This document shows, in pieces, positions 1-6,800 of a stretch of DNA of 7,780 nucleotides. The DNA comes from Candidatus Colimonas fimequi (GTDB lineage Bacteria; Bacillota; Clostridia; Peptostreptococcales; Anaerovoracaceae): assembly GCA_018065295.1 (NCBI GenBank), contig JAGHTQ010000040.1, forward strand, positions 1 through 7,780. Direction: 5' to 3'. The notes beneath the pieces are model-generated. The model saw only the letters and a list, made by a program, of their open reading frames with translations, searched no databases and was not told the origin of the DNA. Both the position numbers and the translations under genes were made by a program. Within the stretch, counting starts at the first letter, position 1. Each line of letters begins with the position of its first letter.

Positions 1-102
1 GAAGCTGCAGATGATATCTTCACAACTCTCATGGGTGACAAGGTACCACCACGTAAGAAGTTTATTGAAGACAACGCAGTATATGCGACACTTGATATTT
101 AG
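1..102 (+). CDS. gyrB: DNA gyrase subunit B, C-terminal end (partial)
   Basis: Only the last 33 codons and the TAG stop are present; the 5' part lies left of the window. The peptide begins EAADDIFTTLMGDKV and ends ATLDI. This is the classic end of the GyrB TOPRIM/C-terminal region, where 'F..LMGD.V..R..FI..NA' and a terminal LDI or LDV are conserved. GyrB is the ATPase subunit of DNA gyrase. It pairs with GyrA in the A2B2 enzyme that introduces negative supercoils. The next gene is gyrA, 17 bases downstream, which supports gyrB over the paralogue parE. ParE has a similar tail, but its partner parC would then follow, and the next gene carries a gyrase-type GyrA-box. Confidence 0.93.
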   Translation, partial: EAADDIFTTLMGDKVPPRKKFIEDNAVYATLDI

Positions 103-106
103 AGAA

Positions 107-111
107 AGGAG
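107..111 (+). promoter_or_regulatory. Ribosome binding site of gyrA
   Basis: AGGAG sits 8 bases before the gyrA ATG at 120, which is good spacing. An out-of-frame ATG at 112 directly abuts this motif and is too close to be used. The site supports 120 as the start. Confidence 0.75.
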
Positions 112-119
112 ATGAAGGA

Positions 120-2675
120 ATGGCTAATACTCTGTTAGAAGATCAGAGAATGATACAGCACGAAATTTATGATGAAATGAAAAATTCCTACATCGACTAC
201 TCTATGAGTGTAATTGTAGGTAGAGCTCTTCCAGATGTAAGAGATGGCCTTAAGCCAGTACACAGAAGAATTCTTTATGGTATGTCAGGTCTTGGAGTAA
301 CTCCTGATAAGCCACACAAGAAATCAGCAAGAATCGTCGGCGAAGTAATGGGTAAATATCACCCACACGGCGACAGTTCAATATACGATGCAATGGTTAA
401 ACTGGCTCAGCCATTTGCAACAAGATATATGCTCGTTGATGGTCACGGTAACTTTGGTTCCATCGACGGCGACGGCGCAGCTGCAATGCGTTATACAGAA
501 GCCAGAATGTCACCATTCTCTCTGGAAATGATCAGAGAAATTGACAAGAACACAGTTGACTTCGTACCAAACTTCGACGAAGAGGAGAAGGAACCAGTAG
601 TACTTCCTGCTAGATTCCCTAACCTTTTGGTTAACGGTAGTAATGGTATAGCCGTTGGTATGGCAACATCAATTCCACCTCACAACCTTCGTGAAGTAAT
701 CGATGCTACTGTTAAGATGATCGATGATGAAGATTGCACAATTGATGATCTTATCGACATCGTTAAGGGACCTGACTTCCCAACAGGAGCAGAAATTCTG
801 GGTAAGCATTCAGCAAGAGAAGCTTACAAGACAGGTACTGGTAAGGTAACTGTACGTTCAATTGCCAACTTCGAAGAAACTAAGGGTGGCAAGACACAGA
901 TAATATTCAGCGAGATTCCTTTCCAGGTTAATAAGGCCAGACTCCTTGAGAAAATCGGCGAACTGGTAAGAGACAAGAAGATTGAAGGAATTTCAGATTT
1001 AAGAGACGAATCAAACAGACGCGAAGGTATCAGAATCGTTGTGGATCTGAAGAAGGACGCGAACCCAAGAATCGTTCTCAATAAACTTTATAAGCACACT
1101 TCACTCCAGGAGAACTTCTCAATTATCATGCTGGCACTGGTTAACGGTCAGCCAAAGGTTCTTAACCTTTATGAAATTATTGAAGAATATCTGAAGCACC
1201 AGAAGGAAGTTGTAACTAGAAGAACTGAGTACGACCTGGCTAAGGCTGAAGCTAGAGCTCACATCTTAGAAGGTTTAAGAATTGCTCTTGATAACATCGA
1301 TGAGATTATTAGAATCATCAGATCAAGTTACAACAATGCTAAAGAAAAATTAATGGAAACTTTCGGTTTAAGTGAAATTCAGGCTCAGGCTATTCTGGAC
1401 ATGAGACTTGCTAGACTGCAGGGTTTGGAACGTGAGAAGTTAGAGAAGGAGTATGAAGAACTCCAGAAGAGAATTGCTTACTTCAAGAGCATTCTTGCTG
1501 ACGTTAAACTTCTCATGGGAGTTATCAAGGATGAACTCCTTGAGATCAAAGAAAAATACGGTGACGATAGAAGAACTAGATTCGCTTCAGCTCTCGACGA
1601 AATGGACGAAGAAGACCTGATTGAAGAGAAGCAGGTAGCAATCACTCTGACTCACCTGGGATATCTGAAGAGAATTCCTGCTGATACTTACAAGACTCAG
1701 AAGAGAGGAGGCAAGGGTATCACAGGTCTGACAACAAGAGAAAACGACTTCGTTAAGAATCTGATTCTCACTTCAACTCATGATAATCTCATGTTCTTCA
1801 CTAACACAGGTAAGGCATACAAGATTAAGGCTTACGAAATTCCTGAAGCTAAGAGAACAGCTAGAGGAACTCCAGCTATTAACTTCCTGAACCTGATGCA
1901 GAGAGAAAGAATCTCAGCAGTAATCCCATTTAAGGATTTCAGAGATGATAAGTATCTCATCGCAGTTACTAAGAACGGTATTATTAAGAAGACAGCTATC
2001 TCAGCCTTCGACACTAACAGAAAGTCAGGACTCATCGCTATTAACCTTAAGGAAGGAGATGAGCTTGTAGGCATCAAGCAGACAACTGGCGAAGACAACG
2101 TTCTTATTATTACAAAGAACGGTAAGTGCATCTGCTTCTCAGAAGACGACGTTCGTCCTATGGGTAGAACTGCTGGTGGCGTTAGAGCTATCACTCTTGA
2201 AGGCGACGATGAAGTTGTAAGCATGGAACTTGTACAGCCAGAAGAAGAACTCTTCGTAGTTACAAGCAAGGGCTTCGGTAAGAGAACCCCTGTAGCTGAA
2301 TACAAGATTCAGGCTAGAGGCGGTAAGGGCCTGCTCACATACGACAAGAGCAAGTTCAAGAAGACAGGTACTCTTATCGGCGCAACAGTTGTTGATGAAG
2401 AAGACGAAATTCTCCTCATCAACTCCGGTGGTGTTATTATTAGAATTGCAGCTAATGAAGTATCAAAGCTTGGTAGGGCAACTCAGGGCGTTAAGATCAT
2501 GAGAACTGACGATGATACAGAAATTATTTCATTAGCTAAGGTAATCCGTGAAGAAGAACATGCCATCGATTCTAAGCTTGCTAAGAAGAAGAAGGCAGCC
2601 ATCAAGAAAGAAAAACTCAACGTAGAAGAAGAGGAAGACGATGGCACTGAACAGATTACTCTTGATATAGAATAA
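120..2675 (+). CDS. gyrA: DNA gyrase subunit A
   Basis: This is the breakage-reunion subunit of type IIA topoisomerase. With GyrB it cuts both strands, passes a duplex through and adds negative supercoils. At 851 residues it has the usual GyrA length. The N-terminal winged-helix part has the quinolone-pocket stretch HPHGDSSIYDAM, with Ser86 and Asp90 at the positions of E. coli Ser83 and Asp87. The catalytic tyrosine is Tyr125 in AAMRYTEARMS. A tower and a long charged coiled coil follow, to about residue 490. The C-terminal DNA-wrapping pinwheel begins near 500. Its GyrA-box QKRGGKG at 527-533 separates GyrA from ParC, and a second box-like QARGGKG lies at 731-737. The tail switches from a lysine cluster (about 823-833) to an acidic run (about 836-842). 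The start at 120 is set by AGGAG at 107-111. No frameshift is seen. Confidence 0.98.
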   Translation: MANTLLEDQRMIQHEIYDEMKNSYIDYSMSVIVGRALPDVRDGLKPVHRRILYGMSGLGVTPDKPHKKSARIVGEVMGKYHPHGDSSIYDAMVKLAQPFATRYMLVDGHGNFGSIDGDGAAAMRYTEARMSPFSLEMIREIDKNTVDFVPNFDEEEKEPVVLPARFPNLLVNGSNGIAVGMATSIPPHNLREVIDATVKMIDDEDCTIDDLIDIVKGPDFPTGAEILGKHSAREAYKTGTGKVTVRSIANFEETKGGKTQIIFSEIPFQVNKARLLEKIGELVRDKKIEGISDLRDESNRREGIRIVVDLKKDANPRIVLNKLYKHTSLQENFSIIMLALVNGQPKVLNLYEIIEEYLKHQKEVVTRRTEYDLAKAEARAHILEGLRIALDNIDEIIRIIRSSYNNAKEKLMETFGLSEIQAQAILDMRLARLQGLEREKLEKEYEELQKRIAYFKSILADVKLLMGVIKDELLEIKEKYGDDRRTRFASALDEMDEEDLIEEKQVAITLTHLGYLKRIPADTYKTQKRGGKGITGLTTRENDFVKNLILTSTHDNLMFFTNTGKAYKIKAYEIPEAKRTARGTPAINFLNLMQRERISAVIPFKDFRDDKYLIAVTKNGIIKKTAISAFDTNRKSGLIAINLKEGDELVGIKQTTGEDNVLIITKNGKCICFSEDDVRPMGRTAGGVRAITLEGDDEVVSMELVQPEEELFVVTSKGFGKRTPVAEYKIQARGGKGLLTYDKSKFKKTGTLIGATVVDEEDEILLINSGGVIIRIAANEVSKLGRATQGVKIMRTDDDTEIISLAKVIREEEHAIDSKLAKKKKAAIKKEKLNVEEEEDDGTEQITLDIE

Positions 2676-2687
2676 TAAATAGGGAAG

Positions 2688-2692
2688 AAGGA
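2688..2692 (+). promoter_or_regulatory. Ribosome binding site of trpS
   Basis: AAGGA lies 7 bases upstream of the ATG at 2700, in the 24-base gap after the gyrA stop. The gap is A-rich and shows no hairpin or promoter, so trpS is probably expressed by read-through from gyrA. Confidence 0.65.
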
Positions 2693-2699
2693 ATAAATT

Positions 2700-3689
2700 A
2701 TGAAGCGTGTATTTTCAGGCGTACAGCCTACAGGAAATATTCATCTGGGTAACTACCTTGGAGCACTGAAGCAGTTCGTAGAACTTCAGGAAGACCACGA
2801 ATGTATCTACTGCATCGTTGACGAACATGCAATCACAGTACCTCAGGATCCTAAGGAACTGAGAAAGCACATCTTAGACGTAGCTGCACTTTACCTTGCA
2901 ATTGGCGTTGACCCTAAGCAGTCAATCGTATTTGTTCAGTCACAGGTTAGCGGTCACGCAGAACTGGGCTGGATCCTCCAGTGCAACTCATACACAGGCG
3001 AACTGAGCAGAATGACTCAGTTCAAGGCTAAGAGCGGTGGCAACGAATCAGTTGGTACTGGTCTGCTCACATATCCTGTACTCATGGCAGCAGACATTCT
3101 GCTCTATGATACTGATGTAGTTCCAGTTGGTAATGACCAGAAGCAGCACATCGAACTTTGCAGAGACATTGCTCAGAGAATCAACAACAAGTACAAGAAA
3201 ACTTTCGTAGTACCTGAAGGTAGATTCATGAAGTCAGGTGCAAGAATCATGTCACTTGATGATCCAACATCAAAGATGAGTAAGAGTGCTGAGAACATTC
3301 ACTCAAGAATTTCACTTCTTGATGAAGACAGCAAGATTAAGAAGTCAATCATGAGAGCAACAACTGACAGTGATGCAGAAATCAGATTCGACGTTGAGAA
3401 CAAGCCAGGCGTATCAAACCTGCTTACTATTTACAGCACACTTTCAGGTCAGTCAATCGACGATATCGTTGCTGAATATGCTGGCAAGGGCTACGGCGAT
3501 TTCAAGAAGGCACTGGTTGGAATCACTCAGGAAGCTATGGCTCCAATTAAGGCTAACTTTAACGAAATCAGAGAATCTCAGGAACTGATCGACATTCTTA
3601 ACGACGGTGCTGAGAGAGCAAACGTAATCGCTGAGAGAACAATGAAGAGAGTAAGAGACAACTTCGGTCTCGGTCTCAAGATCAAATAG
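2700..3689 (+). CDS. trpS: Tryptophanyl-tRNA synthetase (class I)
   Basis: This cytoplasmic enzyme activates tryptophan with ATP and charges tRNA-Trp. At 329 residues it has the normal bacterial TrpRS length. Both class I signatures are visible. The HIGH-equivalent is TGNIHLGN at residues 11-18, after the typical opening FSGVQPTG. The KMSKS loop is an exact KMSKS at 192-196. Between them, YPVLMAADILLYDTDVVPVGNDQKQH is the conserved core that forms the tryptophan and ATP pocket and the dimer interface; it is intact here. The gene follows gyrA after 24 bases and is followed by larC after 27. It ends with tandem stops, TAG at 3687 and TAA at 3690. No T-box leader is visible upstream, so control by tRNA-Trp level at this point is not indicated. 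A gyrA-trpS neighbourhood is not a functional pathway; it looks like shared housekeeping transcription. Confidence 0.98.
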   Translation: MKRVFSGVQPTGNIHLGNYLGALKQFVELQEDHECIYCIVDEHAITVPQDPKELRKHILDVAALYLAIGVDPKQSIVFVQSQVSGHAELGWILQCNSYTGELSRMTQFKAKSGGNESVGTGLLTYPVLMAADILLYDTDVVPVGNDQKQHIELCRDIAQRINNKYKKTFVVPEGRFMKSGARIMSLDDPTSKMSKSAENIHSRISLLDEDSKIKKSIMRATTDSDAEIRFDVENKPGVSNLLTIYSTLSGQSIDDIVAEYAGKGYGDFKKALVGITQEAMAPIKANFNEIRESQELIDILNDGAERANVIAERTMKRVRDNFGLGLKIK

Positions 3690-3701
3690 TAAACCACCGA
3701 C

Positions 3702-3714
3702 AGGGGTCAAGAGG
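3702..3714 (+). promoter_or_regulatory. Candidate ribosome binding sites of larC, unusual spacing
   Basis: Two purine-rich motifs precede the larC ATG at 3717. AGGGG at 3702-3706 is 10 bases away, slightly far. AAGAGG at 3709-3714 is only two bases away, too close for normal initiation. An in-frame stop at 3690 rules out any upstream in-frame start. The conserved family N-terminus begins exactly at 3717, so the start is secure even though the site is non-ideal. Modest translation of larC relative to trpS is a possible consequence (inference). Confidence 0.5.
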
Positions 3715-3716
3715 AA

Positions 3717-4940
3717 ATGAAGACATTATACATTGAATGTAATATGGGTGCCGCAGGAGATATGCTCACTGCGGCTCTTCTTGAATTACAGGATAACAAA
3801 GAAGAAGCGGTAAAGAAGCTTAATGAAATGGGTATTCCGGGTGTGGAATACCAAGCAGAAGAAAGTGCCAAGTGTGGCATCGTAGGCACACATATGGTAG
3901 TAAAGGTTCACGGTCACGAAGAGGAATCTCACGACGTGCATCATCATCACCATCACGATCACGACCATGACCATCATCATGATCACGATCATCACGGTCA
4001 CCACCATAGCCACAATAACCTTCACGGTATCTGGCACATTCTGGAGCATATGAACGTTGATGAAAGCATTCGCCAAAAGGTGATGGAAACATACATGCTC
4101 ATCGCCGAAGCAGAGAGTCATGCGCACGGAGCACCGATTGATCAGATTCATTTTCATGAGGTTGGAGAATTAGATGCAATCGCTGACGTGGCTGCAGTAG
4201 CATACCTGATGGAGCAGCTTAATGTGGATAGAGTAGTAGTATCTCCTATTAACACAGGCAAGGGTCAGGTTAAGTGTGCGCACGGTATCATCCCTGTTCC
4301 AGCACCAGCGACAGCGCATATTCTTCAGGGAGCACCGACTTACAGTAACTTCGTAGACGGTGAGCTTTGCACACCAACGGGAGCAGCGCTGCTTAAATAC
4401 TACGCTAACGAGTTTGGAAACATGCCTGTTATGACAACTGAGAAGGTTGGCTACGGCATGGGTAAGAAGGACTTCGAAGTAGCTAACTGTGTCCGTGTAA
4501 TGCTTGGAAACACTGAGGATGCGGCTGATACAGTAATTGAACTTAACTGCAATGTTGATGATATGACAGGTGAAGAACTGGGTTTCGCAACAGAAGAAAT
4601 TCTGGCAGCGGGAGCACGGGAGGTGTTCATAACTCCTGTTATCATGAAGAAATCAAGACCTGGTCACATGATCACAGTTATATGCAGTAGAGACAGTAAG
4701 GAAGATATGGTTCGCGCCATCTTCAAGCATACAACAACAATTGGCATTAGAGAAACCGAACATCCTAGATACGTGCTCCGCAGAAGTATCGAAGAAGTTG
4801 GTACGGAATTTGGGAGCATCAGACGCAAGGTATCTTCAGGATATGGTATCACAAGAAGCAAGTACGAATACGAGGACCTGGCAAGGGTAGCCAGAGAGAA
4901 TGGGATTAGCATCGAAGAAGTTAAGAACAGAATCAAGTAG
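3717..4940 (+). CDS. larC: LarC, nickel insertion protein for the nickel-pincer nucleotide cofactor
   Basis: LarC is the CTP-dependent cyclometallase (nickel chelatase) that inserts Ni into pyridinium-3,5-bisthiocarboxylic acid mononucleotide, the last step of the cofactor used by LarA-type lactate racemase and relatives. LarB and LarE, which act earlier, are not in this window. The 407-residue protein begins MKTLYIECNMGAAGDML, the family's N-terminal signature. A histidine/aspartate-rich segment spans residues 65-103 with 22 histidines, a likely nickel-binding or storage stretch. HFHEVGELDAIAD (145-157) and HGIIPVPAPAT (from 189) are family hallmarks. The C-terminal LarC2-like domain starts near ELNCNVDD (275-282). 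In Lactiplantibacillus plantarum larC is split into larC1 and larC2 joined by ribosomal frameshifting; here one frame is unbroken. It sits between trpS and an oxidoreductase, with no lar neighbours. Confidence 0.93.
   Translation: MKTLYIECNMGAAGDMLTAALLELQDNKEEAVKKLNEMGIPGVEYQAEESAKCGIVGTHMVVKVHGHEEESHDVHHHHHHDHDHDHHHDHDHHGHHHSHNNLHGIWHILEHMNVDESIRQKVMETYMLIAEAESHAHGAPIDQIHFHEVGELDAIADVAAVAYLMEQLNVDRVVVSPINTGKGQVKCAHGIIPVPAPATAHILQGAPTYSNFVDGELCTPTGAALLKYYANEFGNMPVMTTEKVGYGMGKKDFEVANCVRVMLGNTEDAADTVIELNCNVDDMTGEELGFATEEILAAGAREVFITPVIMKKSRPGHMITVICSRDSKEDMVRAIFKHTTTIGIRETEHPRYVLRRSIEEVGTEFGSIRRKVSSGYGITRSKYEYEDLARVARENGISIEEVKNRIK
3909..4025 (+). repeat. Histidine/aspartate codon-repeat tract inside larC
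   Basis: A low-complexity stretch of CAT/CAC and GAT/GAC codons encodes LarC residues 65-103; the densest part is 3939-4013. Codons are mixed rather than one repeated trinucleotide, which suggests selection on the protein rather than recent slippage. Its complement explains the methionine/valine-rich spurious reading frames on the minus strand here. The length may vary between strains. Confidence 0.8.
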
Positions 4941-4944
4941 GGAG
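4939..4944 (+). promoter_or_regulatory. Ribosome binding site of the oxidoreductase gene, overlapping the larC stop
   Basis: AGGGAG uses the last two bases of the larC TAG stop and lies 5 bases before the ATG at 4950. Sharing of the stop codon and the binding site suggests translational coupling between the two genes. Confidence 0.7.
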
Positions 4945-4949
4945 ACATT

Positions 4950-5543
4950 ATGAGAAACGTTTTATTTGTAGACGCAACAGTAAGGCCAGAATCCAGAACG
5001 AAGGAACTGGCTGTACATCTGATTCAGAAACTTAATGGTAATGTTAAGAAGGTTAAGCTCGTTGATGAGAAACTTCCAGTGTTAGATAACGACCTTCTCC
5101 AGTGGAGAAATAGCGCAATCGACAAGGGAGATTATAGCAGCAGATATTTCGACTACGCTAAGGATTTCGCAGAGGCTGACTACATTGTAATCGCCGCTCC
5201 ATATTGGGATCTGAGTTTCCCAGCAATCCTGAAGAACTATATCGAAGCAATCACTATCGTTGGTCTCACTTTCGGATACACTGATAGCGGTATTCCAGAA
5301 GGATATTGCAAAGCTAGAAAGTTATACTACGTAACTACTTCTGGCGGTCCTCTCTACGGACCTGAATACGGCAGCGGCTACATCAAGGCGATGGCTACTC
5401 AGATGTTCGGAGTAGAACAGTTCCAGCTTATCAAGGCTGAGAATCTGGATATCATCGGCGCTGACGTAGGGAAGATTATGGCTGACGCCAAGGCTAACAT
5501 AAACAGTATGGTTAGCTACGAACCTTCACAGGCAGAGCGCTAA
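4950..5543 (+). CDS. Flavodoxin-fold FMN-dependent NAD(P)H oxidoreductase (quinone/azoreductase-like)
   Basis: This is predicted to be a cytoplasmic flavoprotein of the NAD(P)H dehydrogenase (quinone)/AzoR-like family, transferring two electrons from NAD(P)H via FMN to quinone-like or azo acceptors. The real substrate cannot be read from sequence. At 197 residues it is the usual size. The first beta strand, RNVLFVDATV, leads into a phosphate-binding loop with RPESRTKEL at about 12-20. APYWDLSFPAILKNYIE (83-99) is the flavin-contacting segment matching 'P.y....P..lK...D' in AzoR. VGLTFGYT and the TTSGG loop (129-133) complete the flavin pocket. There is no signal peptide or membrane segment. 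It follows larC by 9 bases and is the last gene before the terminator. Co-transcription with larC does not by itself link it to nickel-pincer chemistry. Confidence 0.85.
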   Translation: MRNVLFVDATVRPESRTKELAVHLIQKLNGNVKKVKLVDEKLPVLDNDLLQWRNSAIDKGDYSSRYFDYAKDFAEADYIVIAAPYWDLSFPAILKNYIEAITIVGLTFGYTDSGIPEGYCKARKLYYVTTSGGPLYGPEYGSGYIKAMATQMFGVEQFQLIKAENLDIIGADVGKIMADAKANINSMVSYEPSQAER

Positions 5544-5581
5544 CGAGAGGCGTGGCCTGGCGCAATAAAAGACAATAATAA

Positions 5582-5608
5582 AAGGGATTCGGCACTGCCG
5601 AATCCCTT
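5582..5608. terminator. Bidirectional intrinsic terminator between convergent operons
   Basis: A perfect 12-bp stem, AAGGGATTCGGC at 5582-5593 and GCCGAATCCCTT at 5597-5608, closes on a three-base ACT loop. On the plus strand it is followed by a T-rich run (TTATTAATTT). On the minus strand the arm leads into CCCTTTTATTATTG, an even better U-tract. It lies 38 bases after the oxidoreductase stop and 13 bases after the minus-strand gene stop, so it probably ends both transcripts. Confidence 0.9.
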
Positions 5609-5621
5609 ATTAATTTACCTG

Positions 5622-6800
5622 TTACTCTACAGGTTTCTGAAGCTTAAACTTGTAAGTGTAGTTAGCACGAACCAGCTTCTTGTATGAAACCTTAACTTTC
5701 TTTTTCTTCTTCTTGCCGTTCTTCTTCACATACTTGTAAACATATTTATAAGCTTTCTTGTAGTAAGCAGTGTAGAAGCCAACGTAGCAAGTGCTGCCAA
5801 CGTGGCACATGTTCTCGATTTCCCATCCCTTACGAGTGAAAATCTTGCCAACGTAATTACCTTCTCTGTCGTATGCAGCGATGATGTTGTAGTACTTATA
5901 TGATGCTGAACTTTCAACAAGATAAATGTACTGCTGAGATAAATCCATGCCCTGATACATGAGAGGGTCTGGCTTCTGCTCAGTTGGTCTGATCACGCGG
6001 AGGGGATTGAATTCAGCGTCAAGAACAAGGAAGACGATTCTACCTTTGCAAAAGAGAACGTACTGGTCGGTGACTGGATCGTATGAAATACCACGGAAAC
6101 CTATGATATTCTTAACTGTTGAATCCGGCGCACCCTCAAGTGAAGTAGGAATCTTAACGTCGAGAGTGTTCACAACCTTCAGTGTGGTTGGGTCGATTTC
6201 AGAAATTCTCTTCTTGTGAGTGCTGTTGTGAACAACGACCAGCATGCCAGTGTCGGAGTTATAGCAAATGTCGTTGCCGTGCTCGGTTCCCAGGGCCTTG
6301 GAAACCTTCATAACCTTCATGTCGGAGATTCTGATCTTGGCGATCTTGGAATTCTCCTTGTTACGGTTATAGAGCACGTAGTAGAGGTACTTGCCGTCTG
6401 TGCAGCCGCCCTGCATTGTGTCGTAATAGCCCACCTTCTGACTGGTCTTGGTAGTCAGTTCGAATGCCTTTTTATTCTTTTGCAAAATAGTCAAGTTAGG
6501 AGTGATATCTCCATACATGAAGTATCCCTGATCTGTGACTTCGTCCATGAGACGCATGTCTGTTCCGTTTTTCTCAGCCTTAGTCAGGACTTCGAAATCG
6601 GAGTCAGGATTGTCCGCCTGATCCTTAACTGGGATTCCTGCGTTTAATGCCTTTTGCTGTTTCTCTGTTACTTTCTTAGTAAGACCGGAATCAATGCTAT
6701 CAGTTGCGAATGCTGCTTCGCATGTCGCCATGCTGCTTACAGCCATCACAAGTGAGATGATTATTGCCAGTTTCTTGTTTCTATTCTTCTGGTTTCTCAA
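5622..6800 (-). CDS. Secreted protein of unknown function, possible beta-propeller, polylysine C-terminus
   Basis: I do not recognise a named family. The protein is 392 residues from the TTG at 6800. It begins with a clear signal peptide: a basic n-region (RNQKNRNKK), a hydrophobic core at about 11-24, and a likely signal peptidase I cut after AFA at residue 32. Cys27 lies near the core but the preceding residues do not form a good lipobox. Residues from about 95 to 345 show repeated short strands with turns such as DGKYLYYVLYN, GNDICYNSDTGMLVVVHN, DPVTDQYVLFCKG and DREGNYVGKIF. This pattern resembles a beta-propeller (inference). From about 346 the sequence becomes tyrosine/lysine-rich, with K359-K360-N-G then six lysines (363-368). 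The start overlaps the end of plsC by 20 bases; the alternative TTG at 6815 has no binding site. It is probably translated by coupling to plsC and acts outside the cell or at the wall. Confidence 0.8.
   Translation of the reverse strand: MRNQKNRNKKLAIIISLVMAVSSMATCEAAFATDSIDSGLTKKVTEKQQKALNAGIPVKDQADNPDSDFEVLTKAEKNGTDMRLMDEVTDQGYFMYGDITPNLTILQKNKKAFELTTKTSQKVGYYDTMQGGCTDGKYLYYVLYNRNKENSKIAKIRISDMKVMKVSKALGTEHGNDICYNSDTGMLVVVHNSTHKKRISEIDPTTLKVVNTLDVKIPTSLEGAPDSTVKNIIGFRGISYDPVTDQYVLFCKGRIVFLVLDAEFNPLRVIRPTEQKPDPLMYQGMDLSQQYIYLVESSASYKYYNIIAAYDREGNYVGKIFTRKGWEIENMCHVGSTCYVGFYTAYYKKAYKYVYKYVKKNGKKKKKKVKVSYKKLVRANYTYKFKLQKPVE

Noticed and set aside
85..102. Similar TLDI endings of GyrB and GyrA as a shared tag
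   Set aside because: GyrB commonly ends in LDI or LDV, and the GyrA match is only four residues; coincidence is enough.
1832..2305. Minus-strand open frame of 157 codons inside gyrA
   Set aside because: It is a shadow of the highly conserved gyrA C-terminal domain; no ribosome binding site or protein family features.
3690..3716. Attenuator or T-box-like control between trpS and larC
   Set aside because: The gap is 27 bases with no stable stem and no U-tract; nothing supports it.
3939..4013. Tandem repeat array or CRISPR-like structure
   Set aside because: The repetition is at codon level within larC, with no spacers or regular repeat unit.
3786..4157. Minus-strand open frame rich in Met and Val opposite larC
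   Set aside because: It is the complement of the histidine/aspartate codon tract (CAT read backwards gives ATG). It has no ribosome binding site or recognisable domain.
6216..6647. Plus-strand open frame of 143 codons antisense to the secreted protein
   Set aside because: It lies wholly within a gene having a signal peptide and a good start site. The antisense frame has no start signal and its composition follows from the complementary codons.
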